Assembly: GCA_018524725.1 (NCBI GenBank)
Contig: JAEUWP010000290.1
Span: 1-12,781, forward strand
Source of the DNA: Podaxis mareebaensis
Lineage: Eukaryota > Basidiomycota > Agaricomycetes > Agaricales > Agaricaceae
DNA: 12,781 bases
Reading direction: 5' to 3'
Part shown: piece after piece, positions 1 to 8,625 of the stretch
How positions within the stretch are numbered: position 1 is the stretch's first letter
Layout: every line of letters starts with the position of its first letter
Made by a program: the position numbers and the translations under genes
The notes under the pieces: generated by a model
Told to the model about the DNA's origin: nothing
The model's input: only the letters and a program-made list of their open reading frames with translations
Database searches by the model: none

Positions 1-77
1 CTGCTATCGCGCACCCGTTTGTAGTAGCTAGTCTATTGCAATAAATGTTGATTTAAAAAAAAAAAAAAAAAAAAAAA
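1..77 (+). mobile_element. LINE 3' end with poly(A) tail (left copy)
   Basis: This is the last part of a non-LTR retrotransposon on the plus strand. It has an AATAAA signal at 40-45 and ends in a run of 23 A at 55-77. It aligns base for base with 11157-11226, the end of the LINE inside the gypsy element, sharing the core TTTGTAGTAGCTAGTCTATT. The body lies left of the window. It is the only segment that keeps several CpGs (positions 8, 10 and 16), which suggests that it is younger than the rest or escaped the mutation that emptied the window of CpG. Confidence 0.85.
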
Positions 78-595
78 TTCCCACTCACACATACAGTCAT
101 CTTCCCTTTGAATACTGCCTTTATATATTAACATGCTCAGCTGTATAGAATTACATTTTCTCCATTACCTACCCATTATGCAAAGTACTAGATTTATACT
201 ATTGCTGGCCCAGTGTTTGAAAGCTTTTCAGCTGCAAGCATTTACCTCACCCAGTTAGCCTGCACACCTCAAAATTTATAGTATACTTGGGAGCTCTCTG
301 GCATACCCAATTATGAATTTTTGGAAATTTTACACTGCTCAGAGCTTATGTGAATAGGCAATATCTGACAAGACCTGGTGTTTGAAAACTTTGTCTCAAG
401 AATGTCATGTCAAAATTCAACCTCTGCTGTTCCTTATGCAAGCCAGTCAATGGCCTACTGCCTTGCATGAGCTAAAATTCATTATATATATGTATATACT
501 ACCTATAGGGTACCACAAAACACTAAGCATAGTACAATTATCAGATGAGATTATAAAAAAAATTAAGTTACAGTTAGAAATGAGGTTGAAAAGGG
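78..595. other. No gene recognised; AT-rich sequence
   Basis: No reading frame here looks like a known protein. On the minus strand, about 290-440 reads as protein-like segments broken by stops, and could be a decayed downstream exon of the remnant at 596-1057, but I cannot link the two. The 94-codon plus frame at 382-666 has no recognisable motif. No target duplication could be paired with the LINE tail that ends at 77, because the left side of that LINE is outside the window. Confidence 0.5.
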
Positions 596-1057
596 TCAGA
601 CATGGGTGTAGGATATGGATGAGAATGATATACTCACTCTGTAGTTGTCATTTGGAGAGGAAATGAATTCACAGGAAGTCAGGACTTGTGGTTCAGTAGG
701 TCTAGGAGCATGACTACAACAAACTTGGTCAAAAAGTCCAATGAAACACAGATTTGGCTTGTCAGCTGGGTTCTTATTGAAGTGCTGTTCAGTGCAAGCA
801 AGGAACTTCAGTTTCATGGATTTCTCACAAACCCCTAGGAGCTGAAGACAATCTATGATAGCTAGAAGCTCTAGTTCCCACTGGCTTTTCAAGGATCCAG
901 AGAAATCATGTGTTGAATGCATCATTTGGAGCCACCAAGTTTCATCTTCAGTGGCTTTGTGGGCCCATTTTGCTTGAGCTGCCTTCCTCTTTGGTTCTTT
1001 TTCAGCTTGAATTGCAGCCTTGTGTGCCCTTCATTCAGACTCATTTTCATGGGCCAT
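596..1057 (-). pseudogene. Remnant of a protein with a basic helix and a SAP-like domain
   Basis: The minus frame opens with ATG at 1057, has one TGA at 1033-1031, and then runs open to 596. Its N-terminal part is Lys/Ala/Glu/Gln-rich (the stretch with AQAKWAHKA), like a basic helix. At 880-731 the pattern ELLAIIDCLQL, then EQHF, NP and FIGLF resembles the helix-extended-helix of SAP-type DNA-binding domains in mushroom hypothetical proteins that end in a 'GLF' motif. This resemblance is from memory and is not a database hit. A GTGAGT at 637-632 could be a 5' splice site ending the exon near 638. There is no catalytic domain. It may be a host gene fragment or cargo of an unrecognised element; the SAP call is tentative. 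Confidence 0.38.
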
Positions 1058-1186
1058 TAGGAGGGGATGAGCCTATACTGTATTTCATTCATATCACATT
1101 TGCTTCTAAGACAAGTGTGAGCTCTTAAGTGTGGGCAATGAGCTTGGATTTTGACCACCTCTCAAGGTAGTATGATCTCTCCTGTT

Positions 1187-1867
1187 ATGAACTTGCCCCA
1201 GCCATTATGCACCAACATCATCTACCATACCCTCATCTATGAGCTCAGCCTTCCCAACACCTCTTGAGGCACTACTACTGACACCAATAACCCTGTCAGT
1301 GACTCCACCTGCTACTGCAATGAAGTCTTCACCAACAGATGCCTTCTGGGACATATGTCCCTATTCTCTAAAGACTGGCTGACATGTGGTCCATTATTCT
1401 ATTCCACTGACTACATGATGACAGAGATCCTATGCATTACCTGGGAGAACACTCTCTTCACTCACATTTTTGATTCCAACAGCTTATATATTCAAACCAT
1501 TGCTAACAACCTCAACTTGTCATGGGCCTATGGTTGGAAGATGATTCCCTATGCCAGAGAGCCAATTGCATTCCTCCACTCCTATATGATGTATCTACTG
1601 GAAGTTGTTCCTCATATTATTAAATATGAAGTCACCCACAGACTCTACTTTTGAGAAGTAGAAGTCTATCACATTGATCCTAACTCTGGGGATCCTCCAT
1701 CCATCCCTCCATGGTGTACTCAACTCCCTCCACTCTTCAGTATTGATTCCAATGTCCCTAGCATCAATGAGTCACCTCCAGAAGAACCAGCTGTCACTCC
1801 ACCTCTGCCTCCTCCTTACTCACCTCCCTATGTCATTGCAGATGCCTCATCATCATTGTCATTGTAG
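1187..1867 (+). pseudogene. Reading frame inside the long LTR, unknown protein
   Basis: An ATG at base 5 of the LTR starts a frame of 226 codons ending in TAG at 1865-1867. It is interrupted only by TGA at 1265-1267 and 1652-1654. It starts MNLPQP, has an aromatic-rich middle (for example LFSKDWLTCGPLFYSTDY), and ends in a Pro-rich tail with PPLPPPYSPPY, which contains a PPxY motif. I do not recognise the family. The second LTR copy keeps the ATG and the frame for at least 37 codons (12596-12711). There, seven of the codon differences are silent third-base changes, and two pairs (TGC/CAA, TGA/CAT) are explained by deamination of an Arg CGN codon. This suggests real coding history, although the sample is small. 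What it does, and whether it was ever expressed, is not visible. Confidence 0.5.
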
Positions 1868-2247
1868 TCACTATGCTGCAGCCCTATGGTTGAGTTAGAC
1901 TCCTCTGATTACAGTTCCCTCTTCCATCTTGTCTCCAGACTCATTTACCTCTGACTCTCCTAATGGACAACTTCATCCAGATCTGGACCTGTAGAATACC
2001 CTTTTGTCTATTGATCAGTATGTATGGTCTTGCATGTCTCAGTCTTATTTCCTAGTATTGTTCTTGTCCTCTTCCTAACTTCTTTTACTCTTGTCTTGTA
2101 CTATTCTTGGACTTGATCTATTTCTATCTCTTCTAGTTTAGTTCTATTCCTGTCTTGTCTTCACCCTGCAGTTACATGTCTCTGATTGACTTTTGGACTT
2201 AGTGCTACATTGCCATAGTTCCCCAACTAGGACCCTAGACATAGTAC

Positions 2248-2358
2248 TTAAATAGCCACTCTTGTACTGGAAGCACAAGCTTCCAATATTCTCAAATCTC
2301 AGAACTGTTCTTCACTCTTCTGCAATTGATATTAGTTGATGATCAGTGTGGTAATAAA
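2248..2358 (+). promoter_or_regulatory. TATA-like box and AATAAA signal of the long LTR
   Basis: TTAAATA at 2248-2254 and AATAAA at 2353-2358 lie about 100 bases apart in the last quarter of the LTR. This is the spacing expected for start and polyadenylation signals bounding an R region. It is motif evidence only. Confidence 0.4.
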
Positions 2359-2644
2359 CTCCCTATTGGTCATACTCTCAACTGATAGAGGTTCAACCTC
2401 TAAGTGTACTTAGCTGGACACTTGCCTCACCACCTTCTTACCATCATCCTTCTTGGTAGATCCTAGTGCTTGCAAACCATCTACTGAGATAGCCACCCCC
2501 CTAGCTTAAGCATAGGTGACTGGTGATAAGGACAACCACTAACATCTCCACCAGATGATTAATATATTGAGTCTCTTCTACATTGTATTGCTGGTACTTC
2601 AAAAGTAGTGATACAAATGTCAGTCTCAGCAAATGGAGGTGCCC

Positions 2645-2903
2645 TGTTACAGTCTCATCTATATTTAGGTCACACTTACTCAGCATACCATTTCATCTTA
2701 TGTTTCAGCCCCTTGACACACTTTGCCTTAGTCACCCACTGACTCATCTCCTTATTTCATCTATTCTTAGCCTCCTCTCTCACAGTATATAAACCCTAGG
2801 TAGGGCACCTGTATTCCTTATGCTTTACCAACTAGTTCTTTCCCTTTGCTCATCCTCAAGTCTTTGCCTAGTTGCAACCTGAGTTCATACAAAGGTCATA
2901 ACA
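2645..2903 (+). mobile_element. Short solo LTR (259 bp) with 5-bp target duplication
   Basis: It starts TGTTACAG and ends GGTCATAACA, again with the inverted pair TGTTA/TAACA. It is flanked by a perfect TGCCC duplication (2640-2644 and 2904-2908). It holds a good TATA box, TATATAAA at 2786-2793, followed by a pyrimidine-rich stretch. It shares no sequence that I can see with the 1.36-kb LTR beyond the terminal pentamers, so it is a different family. Nothing internal remains; it is a product of LTR-LTR recombination. Orientation follows the TATA box. Confidence 0.72.
2786..2793 (+). promoter_or_regulatory. TATA box in the short solo LTR
   Basis: TATATAAA lies about 140 bases into the 259-bp LTR, where a U3 promoter would sit. 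No transcript start can be read from the sequence. Confidence 0.4.
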
Positions 2904-2945
2904 TGCCCCAGAGGTGATGGCAGTGACAGAAACTGTGAAAATTGA

Positions 2946-4585
2946 TAGTGTTGCCTGATTGTTCCCAATGTTGATCTGATGGAAGCTTGATTCTAATGGG
3001 CAGTTGATTTCATCACATTGTGCAGCCTGATGCTATGGTGTGTTGAGATAGTTTTCCACTCCCATGTTCATCCTCACTACTGCTCCCATCCTCTCCCTCA
3101 GTATTGTTCCCAAGCCTTTCATATTTAGACTCCATAGCATCATTGTCAATCCCATCCTCTTCTTTACCCTCAACACCACTCCACTCTGATGTAATATCCC
3201 AGTCTTCAACATCTATCCTCAGTTGTTCAGAGGTCCTGGACACTTGTGCACATTGACTATGGCCTTCACATTCAGAGGCTGGAGTATCCCATTTATCAGG
3301 GATGCAAAGTCAGATGGTATATGAAGGGAATAGTCATCTGGGCCATAAAGTTCAGATGAGGGGTTGATGCTCAGTGCATAGTCCTGCTCTCCAAATATGC
3401 CTGGGTCTAATGAATGTACACCTGATCTTCTCCATGCACTGAGAATTGTGCTCTCAAGAAAAGAGGCTGCACACACCTTCATGTATTCACAGATCACATC
3501 TTTGTACTATATCACTTCACCCTTCCACACAAAGTATGGCTTGCACTGATGCTGCCAGGCTTTCTAGAGTGGCCCAAATACATCAATATCAAGGGGCTGG
3601 AGTTTATAGGTAGTATATAGTGGTAGGAGGAGGAGCTCAATGCTATTCTCAACTACAACCTTGATCATTTCATTGGTGAGATGAGACCCATGACTATCAA
3701 AGATTAGTAGGATAGGTGAGCCAGTTGTATTTCTTGCTGTTGCCTGAGGTGCAAAGGATTTCTCAAACTATTGAGTACATCTCTGAGGCTCCAATACTGC
3801 AGTAAACATTTGTGAGTCATGTCATTACCTATGAAGTTCCCTACTCACCAGATCCTATCATCAATGTTCATGAGGTCATCTTCTAGTGTTTTCCCAACAA
3901 AAATAAACTTGGGAAGAAATACAGTTCTGTCTGCACTACAGTTCTCCACAACTGTCACCAACTCCAGATTTTCACTATGGAGTATATAGGCAGCTTGTTC
4001 ACACTCATGCCAGGAGTAAACATACTTCCATCCAGAACTTTTCCACCACTACCAAGCTAGGTTCTCTTTTCATCTATGTTATAGACATTTTCCCAAGGTA
4101 TATTTTTTATTACCAGGAGATTCTGCAATTGCTGAAAATAGTCTCTGAGAATAGTTGAATTGAATACAGATACTTGCTTTGGATCCAGTTCTGAAGGCTT
4201 GTTATGTAGGCATAAATTATACATCATACTAATGTGGAGAGATACTGTCTAAGACACTACCCAAGACAATTAAACCTGGTAACTAGGTACCCGTTCACTC
4301 CTAAGAACTAGAGGCTGTCTGGATCTCACAGGGACTGCCACTGGGAGGGATATGACCTGTGAAGTCATAGGCCTCCCCAGCAGTTTAGCTGTTATGCCAG
4401 TTATCCTATTGAGGCAGGTAGAGCTCTCATGTGACAAGAAGGTAAAGGAGAGACAAGACTCCTATTCTTGCACTATGTACAAGTGATCATAAAGAAAATA
4501 TGAAGTGTGTAGCCTTATTACTCCATGAGCTATTAAAGAATTTGTTGCATAGTTGAAAACATTGGAACACTTTTGTCCCTTACTG
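2946..4585 (-). mobile_element. Pogo-like DNA transposon with Tc1-like ends
   Basis: This element of about 1.64 kb is bounded by imperfect inverted ends. The right end, read inward, starts CAGTAAGGGACAAAAGTGTT and goes on through CCAATGTTTTCAAC; the left end reads TAGTG, then TTGTTCCCAATGTTG. A TA target dinucleotide follows the right end (4586-4587); on the left the corresponding pair is GA, probably mutated. The pogo-type transposase fits between the ends on the minus strand and finishes 67 bases from the left tip. The right end matches the Tc1 element at 8385 in 28 of its first 34 bases, counted by eye. The element holds the only CpG (4292) outside the first 17 bases. The left boundary is less certain than the right. 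Confidence 0.62.
3013..4450 (-). pseudogene. Pogo-type DDE transposase, broken
   Basis: Transposases of this family cut and paste DNA at TA targets. On the minus strand the order is: weak N-terminal region (about 4450-4270, no clear helix-turn-helix), YNIDEK with the first catalytic Asp (4074-4072), LLIFDSHGSHLTNEM with the second Asp (3698-3696), and LQPLDIDVFGPL with the third (3590-3588). This gives a DD35D spacing. The C-terminal part, AWRRSGVHSLDPGIF, and an acidic Ser/Glu/Asp tail end at 3013. The frame shifts between the first and second Asp and again near 3240, and there are several stops (for example TAG after FGPL). This motif order is that of the fungal pogo/DDE_1 superfamily endonucleases. 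It cannot be functional. The start was not located; 4450 is approximate. Confidence 0.82.
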
Positions 4586-4687
4586 TAAGTAGGTACCCAT
4601 GTATATCAAAGTTCAAGCTTTGATTCTTCTCAGAGAATTGATATCATTTACTCCAAGGTTGGAAGTCAGTTCTTGAAGCCAGTAGTG

Positions 4688-4840
4688 ATCAGTGTAGCCC
4701 AACATCTATTGGTCAAATGGTCAATTAATAGAAGTTCTTCCTCTAAGTGTGCTTGATTGGACACACCTCACTAACTTCTTACTGAGATAGGTGTCCCCTG
4801 GCTTATGCTTGGACAATGGCTGATAAAGAACCTCCTAACA
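4688..4840 (+). repeat. Fragment resembling the 3' end of the long LTR
   Basis: This stretch aligns with 2340-2544 of the long LTR, which carries about 60 extra bases in the middle. Shared blocks are GATCAGTGT, CTATTGGTCA, CCTCTAAGTGT, TGGACAC and ACTGAGATAG, and a common end in CTAACA. It stops at 4840, exactly where the solo LTR stops at 2544. It may be what is left of the 5' LTR of the gypsy element that follows. However, no tRNA-complementary primer site starting TGG is visible at 4841, and the 5' part of such an LTR is absent. It could equally be an unrelated solo fragment. Confidence 0.6.
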
Positions 4841-5349
4841 GTTTCCCAATTATTCAAGCCTTAAGATGATAGTCCTCAGACACTTTTCAAATCTACATTT
4901 GCCAACACCCACTATTCATATACAAAGCCCAACAGCACACAAATAGCCAATAGCCCTTATCCTGTAGGAAACACAAAACAGCTGTACAAACACAATAGCT
5001 CCTTGCATTGTTTCTCTGGTAGCTGAATAATGACTGAATATTACTATTATTTACCTAATGTCTCATTTTCACCCATTCACAACATAGGACACATTGCAAC
5101 TGTCCTCCTTCATCTGTTCTTCATCTTAGATACTACTGTTGTGTCTGCCATTATTTACTTTTATAGAAATAGCTATTAAACAAGTATTGAAATACATTGA
5201 TCAATCTCCCTCTATCTCTCTCTACCTTCACTGAGTGCACTGTCTCTCATGCTCTCAGCCCCACTTACTTGCAACCTTTGTCTTTCATAGTAGAACACAA
5301 TATGAGGGGCTGTAGTTGTCCTTGATGCTGTACCCCTTACTCTATCATC
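4841..5349 (+). other. Leader region upstream of gypsy gag, no gene
   Basis: No coding frame is seen. There is a pyrimidine-rich stretch with repeated CTCT near 5205-5235. A primer-binding site could not be identified. The segment ends just before the gag ATG at 5350. It probably contains untranslated leader, perhaps with part of an LTR of another subfamily, but its internal boundaries cannot be drawn from this window alone. Confidence 0.4.
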
Positions 5350-7614
5350 ATGTCTAAACCCAACAACACCCATCAAACTTGTGCCTCAACATGCTGTGTT
5401 GCTGCAAGTTCATCAGCCAACACATCCCCTAAGCCACACAAAGCAAGCCCTATATCAACTCCTACAAATCAAGAACATCCAATAACTGCTTCAAGAAGGT
5501 CTACCAAGCAAAGTGTATTAGAACCAGTCTTGAACAACACTGAACCTATCACCTTCAAGAGGTCTACTACTCTGTCAAATATTGCTAAACACCAACCCCT
5601 AGAAGAAGAAACCTTACATAGACATTCTCAGAAACTCTTGCTTGCTGAATTCATGAATATCATACCTACTGTCACACTGTTTATCAATACACTCCTAGTT
5701 ACCACACTATCACTCCCTGCTATAATGTCAGGCAATAGACCTGGACCAATAGGAGTTAGGGGAATGCCATGTGCTTCTAGCAAGAAGGCACCCCACTTCA
5801 ATTCAGAAAAGCTGAAGAAATTGTCAGAATTCTTGGAGGAATTTGAGGGCTTGGCAAATGGCTGTGGGTTAACATCTGTGGAGAAGACTAGAATGGTGGT
5901 GAAGTATGTGGATAGTGAAACAAAGCAATTCTGGAAAGGGTTGGGTGGCTATGATCAGGATTATGACACCCTCAAGGCTAAAATCCTGGAAACATACTCA
6001 AAAACAGCACTTGGCAAGAAGATTGCCCTCAATCACTTGCTCAATTTTGTTGAAGACAATGACAGGAGAATTTGAAATGAAGATCAACTCAACAACCACT
6101 ACTGAGAGTTTTCATGAATAACTACACACCTTGTAAACAACTACAAGATCTTGACTAATAAACATGACTACTATTTTTGGAAAGGGCTTCCAGTAAGTAT
6201 ATGCAAGCTTATTTGGGCTTGGCTTGAGGTGGAAGGCAAGAACCTTAGCTGATTGTAGATTCCAAAAATCAAGGTGGCATGGAAGGCAGGGAGATTTGTC
6301 CTTTTGGGGAAAGCAGTGAATGAAGAAGATAGGTCAAGGGGAAAGGGAAAGTCAAAGGCAAAAAAGAGGTCAAAGAAGAGTTGAAGGGATAGTAGCTCAA
6401 ATGATTCAGATTCAGAGGATTCAGAGAGTTCAGAGGACTCAGTGGAGTCTTCAGAGTCAGATACAGAGGCATCAAGTAAGAAAGAGGACTGGGGAAAGAA
6501 AAGAAAGGGCCAGAAGCTGAAGAAAGGAGGGGTTAGAACAAGGAGGGTGTAGTTTGAGGAAAAGGGTACAGGAAGGGGAGATGATATAGAGGATATTGAA
6601 GAATTGACATGATAACTATGAGGACTCAATGTTGGGGATACAACATATATGGCAAAATATGTGAAACTTGTCACATTGGCTCCAGTGCTCAAGAAATACA
6701 TTCCACCACCAGTACTATCATAATGGACCATGAATGCTGGAACCACATCACAGCTACAACCATATGCAATCTTGCAAATACTACACCCAGCATCTTTCCC
6801 TCAATATCCAGTAACTCAAAACATGCTGATATACCCCACAATGCTGACAACACCTTACTTCCAATCATTGACACTGCTCATGCAACTATATCAGCCACAG
6901 TACCCATCTCAGCCACATGTGTTTCAACCATACCCACCTATATGTCCACAATATCCCCAACAGCCCAATTGGAGACTATACATGCTGCCCAAAAACCCAA
7001 ATACACCTATATAGTACATGAATTCACCACCAGAAATTGCATGCAACATGTGCAAGGGTCCTCATAGGATTCAAGTATGCTCAATTGTGCAGGAATATGT
7101 GTGCACAAAATGTATGCTAGTACTCCCAAATAGTTTCCATGTTTACACAGATGGATCACCCATTAAATAGCATCCTGACAGCTTCAAAGCAGCAATTGAT
7201 GTGAGGTGGGGAGGTCCCCTACCACTGTCTATAGTCACTACCATGTCAAGCCCAGCAACTGCCACAATATGTGACCCTCCCCCACACATAGAAACCCCCA
7301 GTGCCATGATGGCATTTATATCAGTACAGGATTTTGAGGAGGAAGGATTTGTATAGGGTACAATGACTGAGTTGGAGAGCATGGGAGATGAAGTAGATGA
7401 GTTAGAGACAACACAAGCACAAAGAAAGAGGGATTCTGAGAAGAAAGGAGAAGGGAAGGCAGAAGATGAAAGACAGGAAGAAAAGAAGGAACCAGCAGGA
7501 ATACAACCCCAACTGGCTTATCACTTTGAGTCAAAAATCACAGACCCACAACTGACACAAGAGGCTTTTCAGCACCTCCTGAATGTACAAGTTCCCAAAA
7601 TTACTGTCAAGTAG
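5350..7614 (+). pseudogene. gag: Gypsy gag polyprotein, broken by stops
   Basis: Gag forms the retroelement particle and binds its RNA. The ATG at 5350 opens a 241-codon frame; the same frame continues through scattered stops (the first at 6076) to 7614 with no indel found. The N-terminal 130 residues are Ser/Thr/Pro/Asn-rich. The conserved core runs from KKAPHFNSEKLKKLSEFLEE through VKYVDSETKQFWKGL to HLVNNYK and YYFWKGLP. A Ser/Asp/Glu-rich block follows (about 6394-6480), then a Pro/Gln/Tyr-rich stretch (about 6730-7010). CNMCKGPHRIQVC at 7042-7080 is close to a retroviral-type zinc knuckle (C-x2-C-x3-H-x4-C, one residue short of the usual spacing). A Lys/Glu-rich linker lies at 7363-7500. 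The reading matches fungal gypsy gag from memory. A start further downstream, at the ATG near 5725, is possible. Confidence 0.82.
6394..6480 (+). repeat. Ser/Asp/Glu microrepeat in gag
   Basis: Short units such as GATTCAGAG and AGTTCAGAG recur in tandem and encode alternating Ser, Asp and Glu. The result is an acidic low-complexity block next to a Lys-rich one. It produces a long open frame on the opposite strand (6171-6746), which is a shadow of this composition. Confidence 0.7.
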
Positions 7615-7691
7615 TTACTGGCTATCAGCCCTGATCTTCAACAATTAGTATGGACAACATATACACACAATGAATTCCAACTGCAGGTACC

Positions 7692-8384
7692 ATGATTACA
7701 ACAGTACTAGGAGTTTCTCTTGAGTTCTCAACACCATTTTGTGAGGTTAAAATAAAGTTGAAGGGGAAAGAAGGGCAAATAGTGGGGGAAATGGGACTGT
7801 TGGATGAAGGATCAGAAATTGTGATCATTCAGCAAAATCTGTGTGAAGAGCTGAGTTGTGAGGTGAATCAGGGGTAACAAATGTCTATGCAAACAGCAAA
7901 TAGAGGGAAGGAGGAGCTAGAGGGTTGTGTTGAGTAGCTGGAAATCATAATTGGAGGAGTCAGTACATACACACATGTATTTATAGTGGGAACAGCACTA
8001 TACAAGTTGTTATTAGGATAGCTATGGCAACAAGGAGTGAAGTTGGGATAAGAAGTACAAGTAGATGGACAGGTCAAGATTGTAGTCACAAGCCCCACCA
8101 ACCCAGCACAAAAAGTGGTGATGCCAACAAGAGCAAGGGTTGAAGAAAAGTCATAATGGAGCCTAATGGTTATAGGAAATCAGTCAGGGAAGATGAAGAT
8201 CACTGGGGCTCAAGACCCACTTACTGATGCAGTCCTCAAGATATCCTTTGAGTACAATATATAGGCACACTGTCTGGCATATAAGGTCACAAACAAGACA
8301 CATCTGGTACCTGCTACAATGCCAAGTAAATATCAAGTAGTGCACTGATTTTCTGGAAACCATCTCAACACATTACCCCCCTTA
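7692..8384 (+). pseudogene. pol: Gypsy protease and start of pol
   Basis: The frame differs from gag; the shift lies between about 7650 and 7690, just after the gag-end motif LLAISPDL. It may be a decay indel, since nothing resembling a programmed slippery site was noticed. The protease shows LLDEGSEIVI as its active-site segment, with the Asp kept and Glu where many relatives have Ser or Thr. It continues with TANRGKEELEGCVE and ALYKLLLG, the flap and second hydrophobic block of gypsy proteases. The frame then runs on through MPTRARVEE to LNTLPPL at the Tc1 insertion. Stops interrupt it (for example at 7876, 7936 and 8020). It continues in frame at 9995 after the transposon. Confidence 0.78.
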
Positions 8385-8597
8385 CAGTGAGCAACAAAAC
8401 TGTTCCAATGTTTGGAACTTTTAGAAAGAAATTACAATACCTCTGAACTGGTTAAAGTGACTACCTCTAAAATACTTATGAGAATAGCCTAGCTTCTTAA
8501 CTTTAATCCCACTAAGTTTTATTATGTAATTATTTTATCCTCATTTAATATCAATTATTGGGTCAATATTACTCATTAGAACAGTTTTGTTGCTGAT
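8385..8597 (+). repeat. Left terminal inverted repeat of Tc1 element, itself palindromic
   Basis: The outer motif GCAACAAAACTGTTCCAATG (8391-8410) reappears inverted at 8579-8593 as GAACAGTTTTGTTGC. The left end can therefore fold back on itself over about 210 bases. The spacer is AT-rich and less conserved. Confidence 0.8.
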
Positions 8598-8625
8598 GTT
8601 CTAATATATACATACAAGGGTATAA

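Larger units (their letters stand above)
1183..2544 (+). mobile_element. Solo long LTR (1.36 kb) with 5-bp target duplication
   Basis: It begins TGTTATGAAC and ends CACTAACA, so the ends form the inverted pair TGTTA/TAACA. It is flanked on both sides by TCTCC (1178-1182 and 2545-2549), the 5-bp duplication typical of LTR retroelements. A TATA-like TTAAATA lies at 2248-2254 and AATAAA at 2353-2358, which gives a plausible U3-R-U5 order. No internal element sequence follows, so it is a solo LTR. Its first 120 bases recur at 12592-12711, and its last 200 bases resemble 4688-4840. The element family is unknown; the orientation is taken from the TATA and poly(A) signals and from the reading frame it carries. 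Confidence 0.78.

Noticed and set aside
2501..2686. 61-codon minus frame spanning an LTR end
   Set aside because: It crosses the end of the long LTR, the duplication and the start of the short LTR, so it joins unrelated sequences.
4200..4400. Further TGTTATG occurrences as LTR starts
   Set aside because: They lie in the pogo element and are not followed by sequence similar to the long LTR.
6171..6746. 191-codon open frame on the minus strand
   Set aside because: It is the antisense of the gag Ser/Asp/Glu and Lys-rich block; Ser-, Phe- and Pro-rich composition without motifs, and the plus frame matches gag.
7640..7692. Programmed frameshift between gag and protease
   Set aside because: The frame does change here, but no slippery heptamer was seen, and decay indels occur elsewhere in the element.
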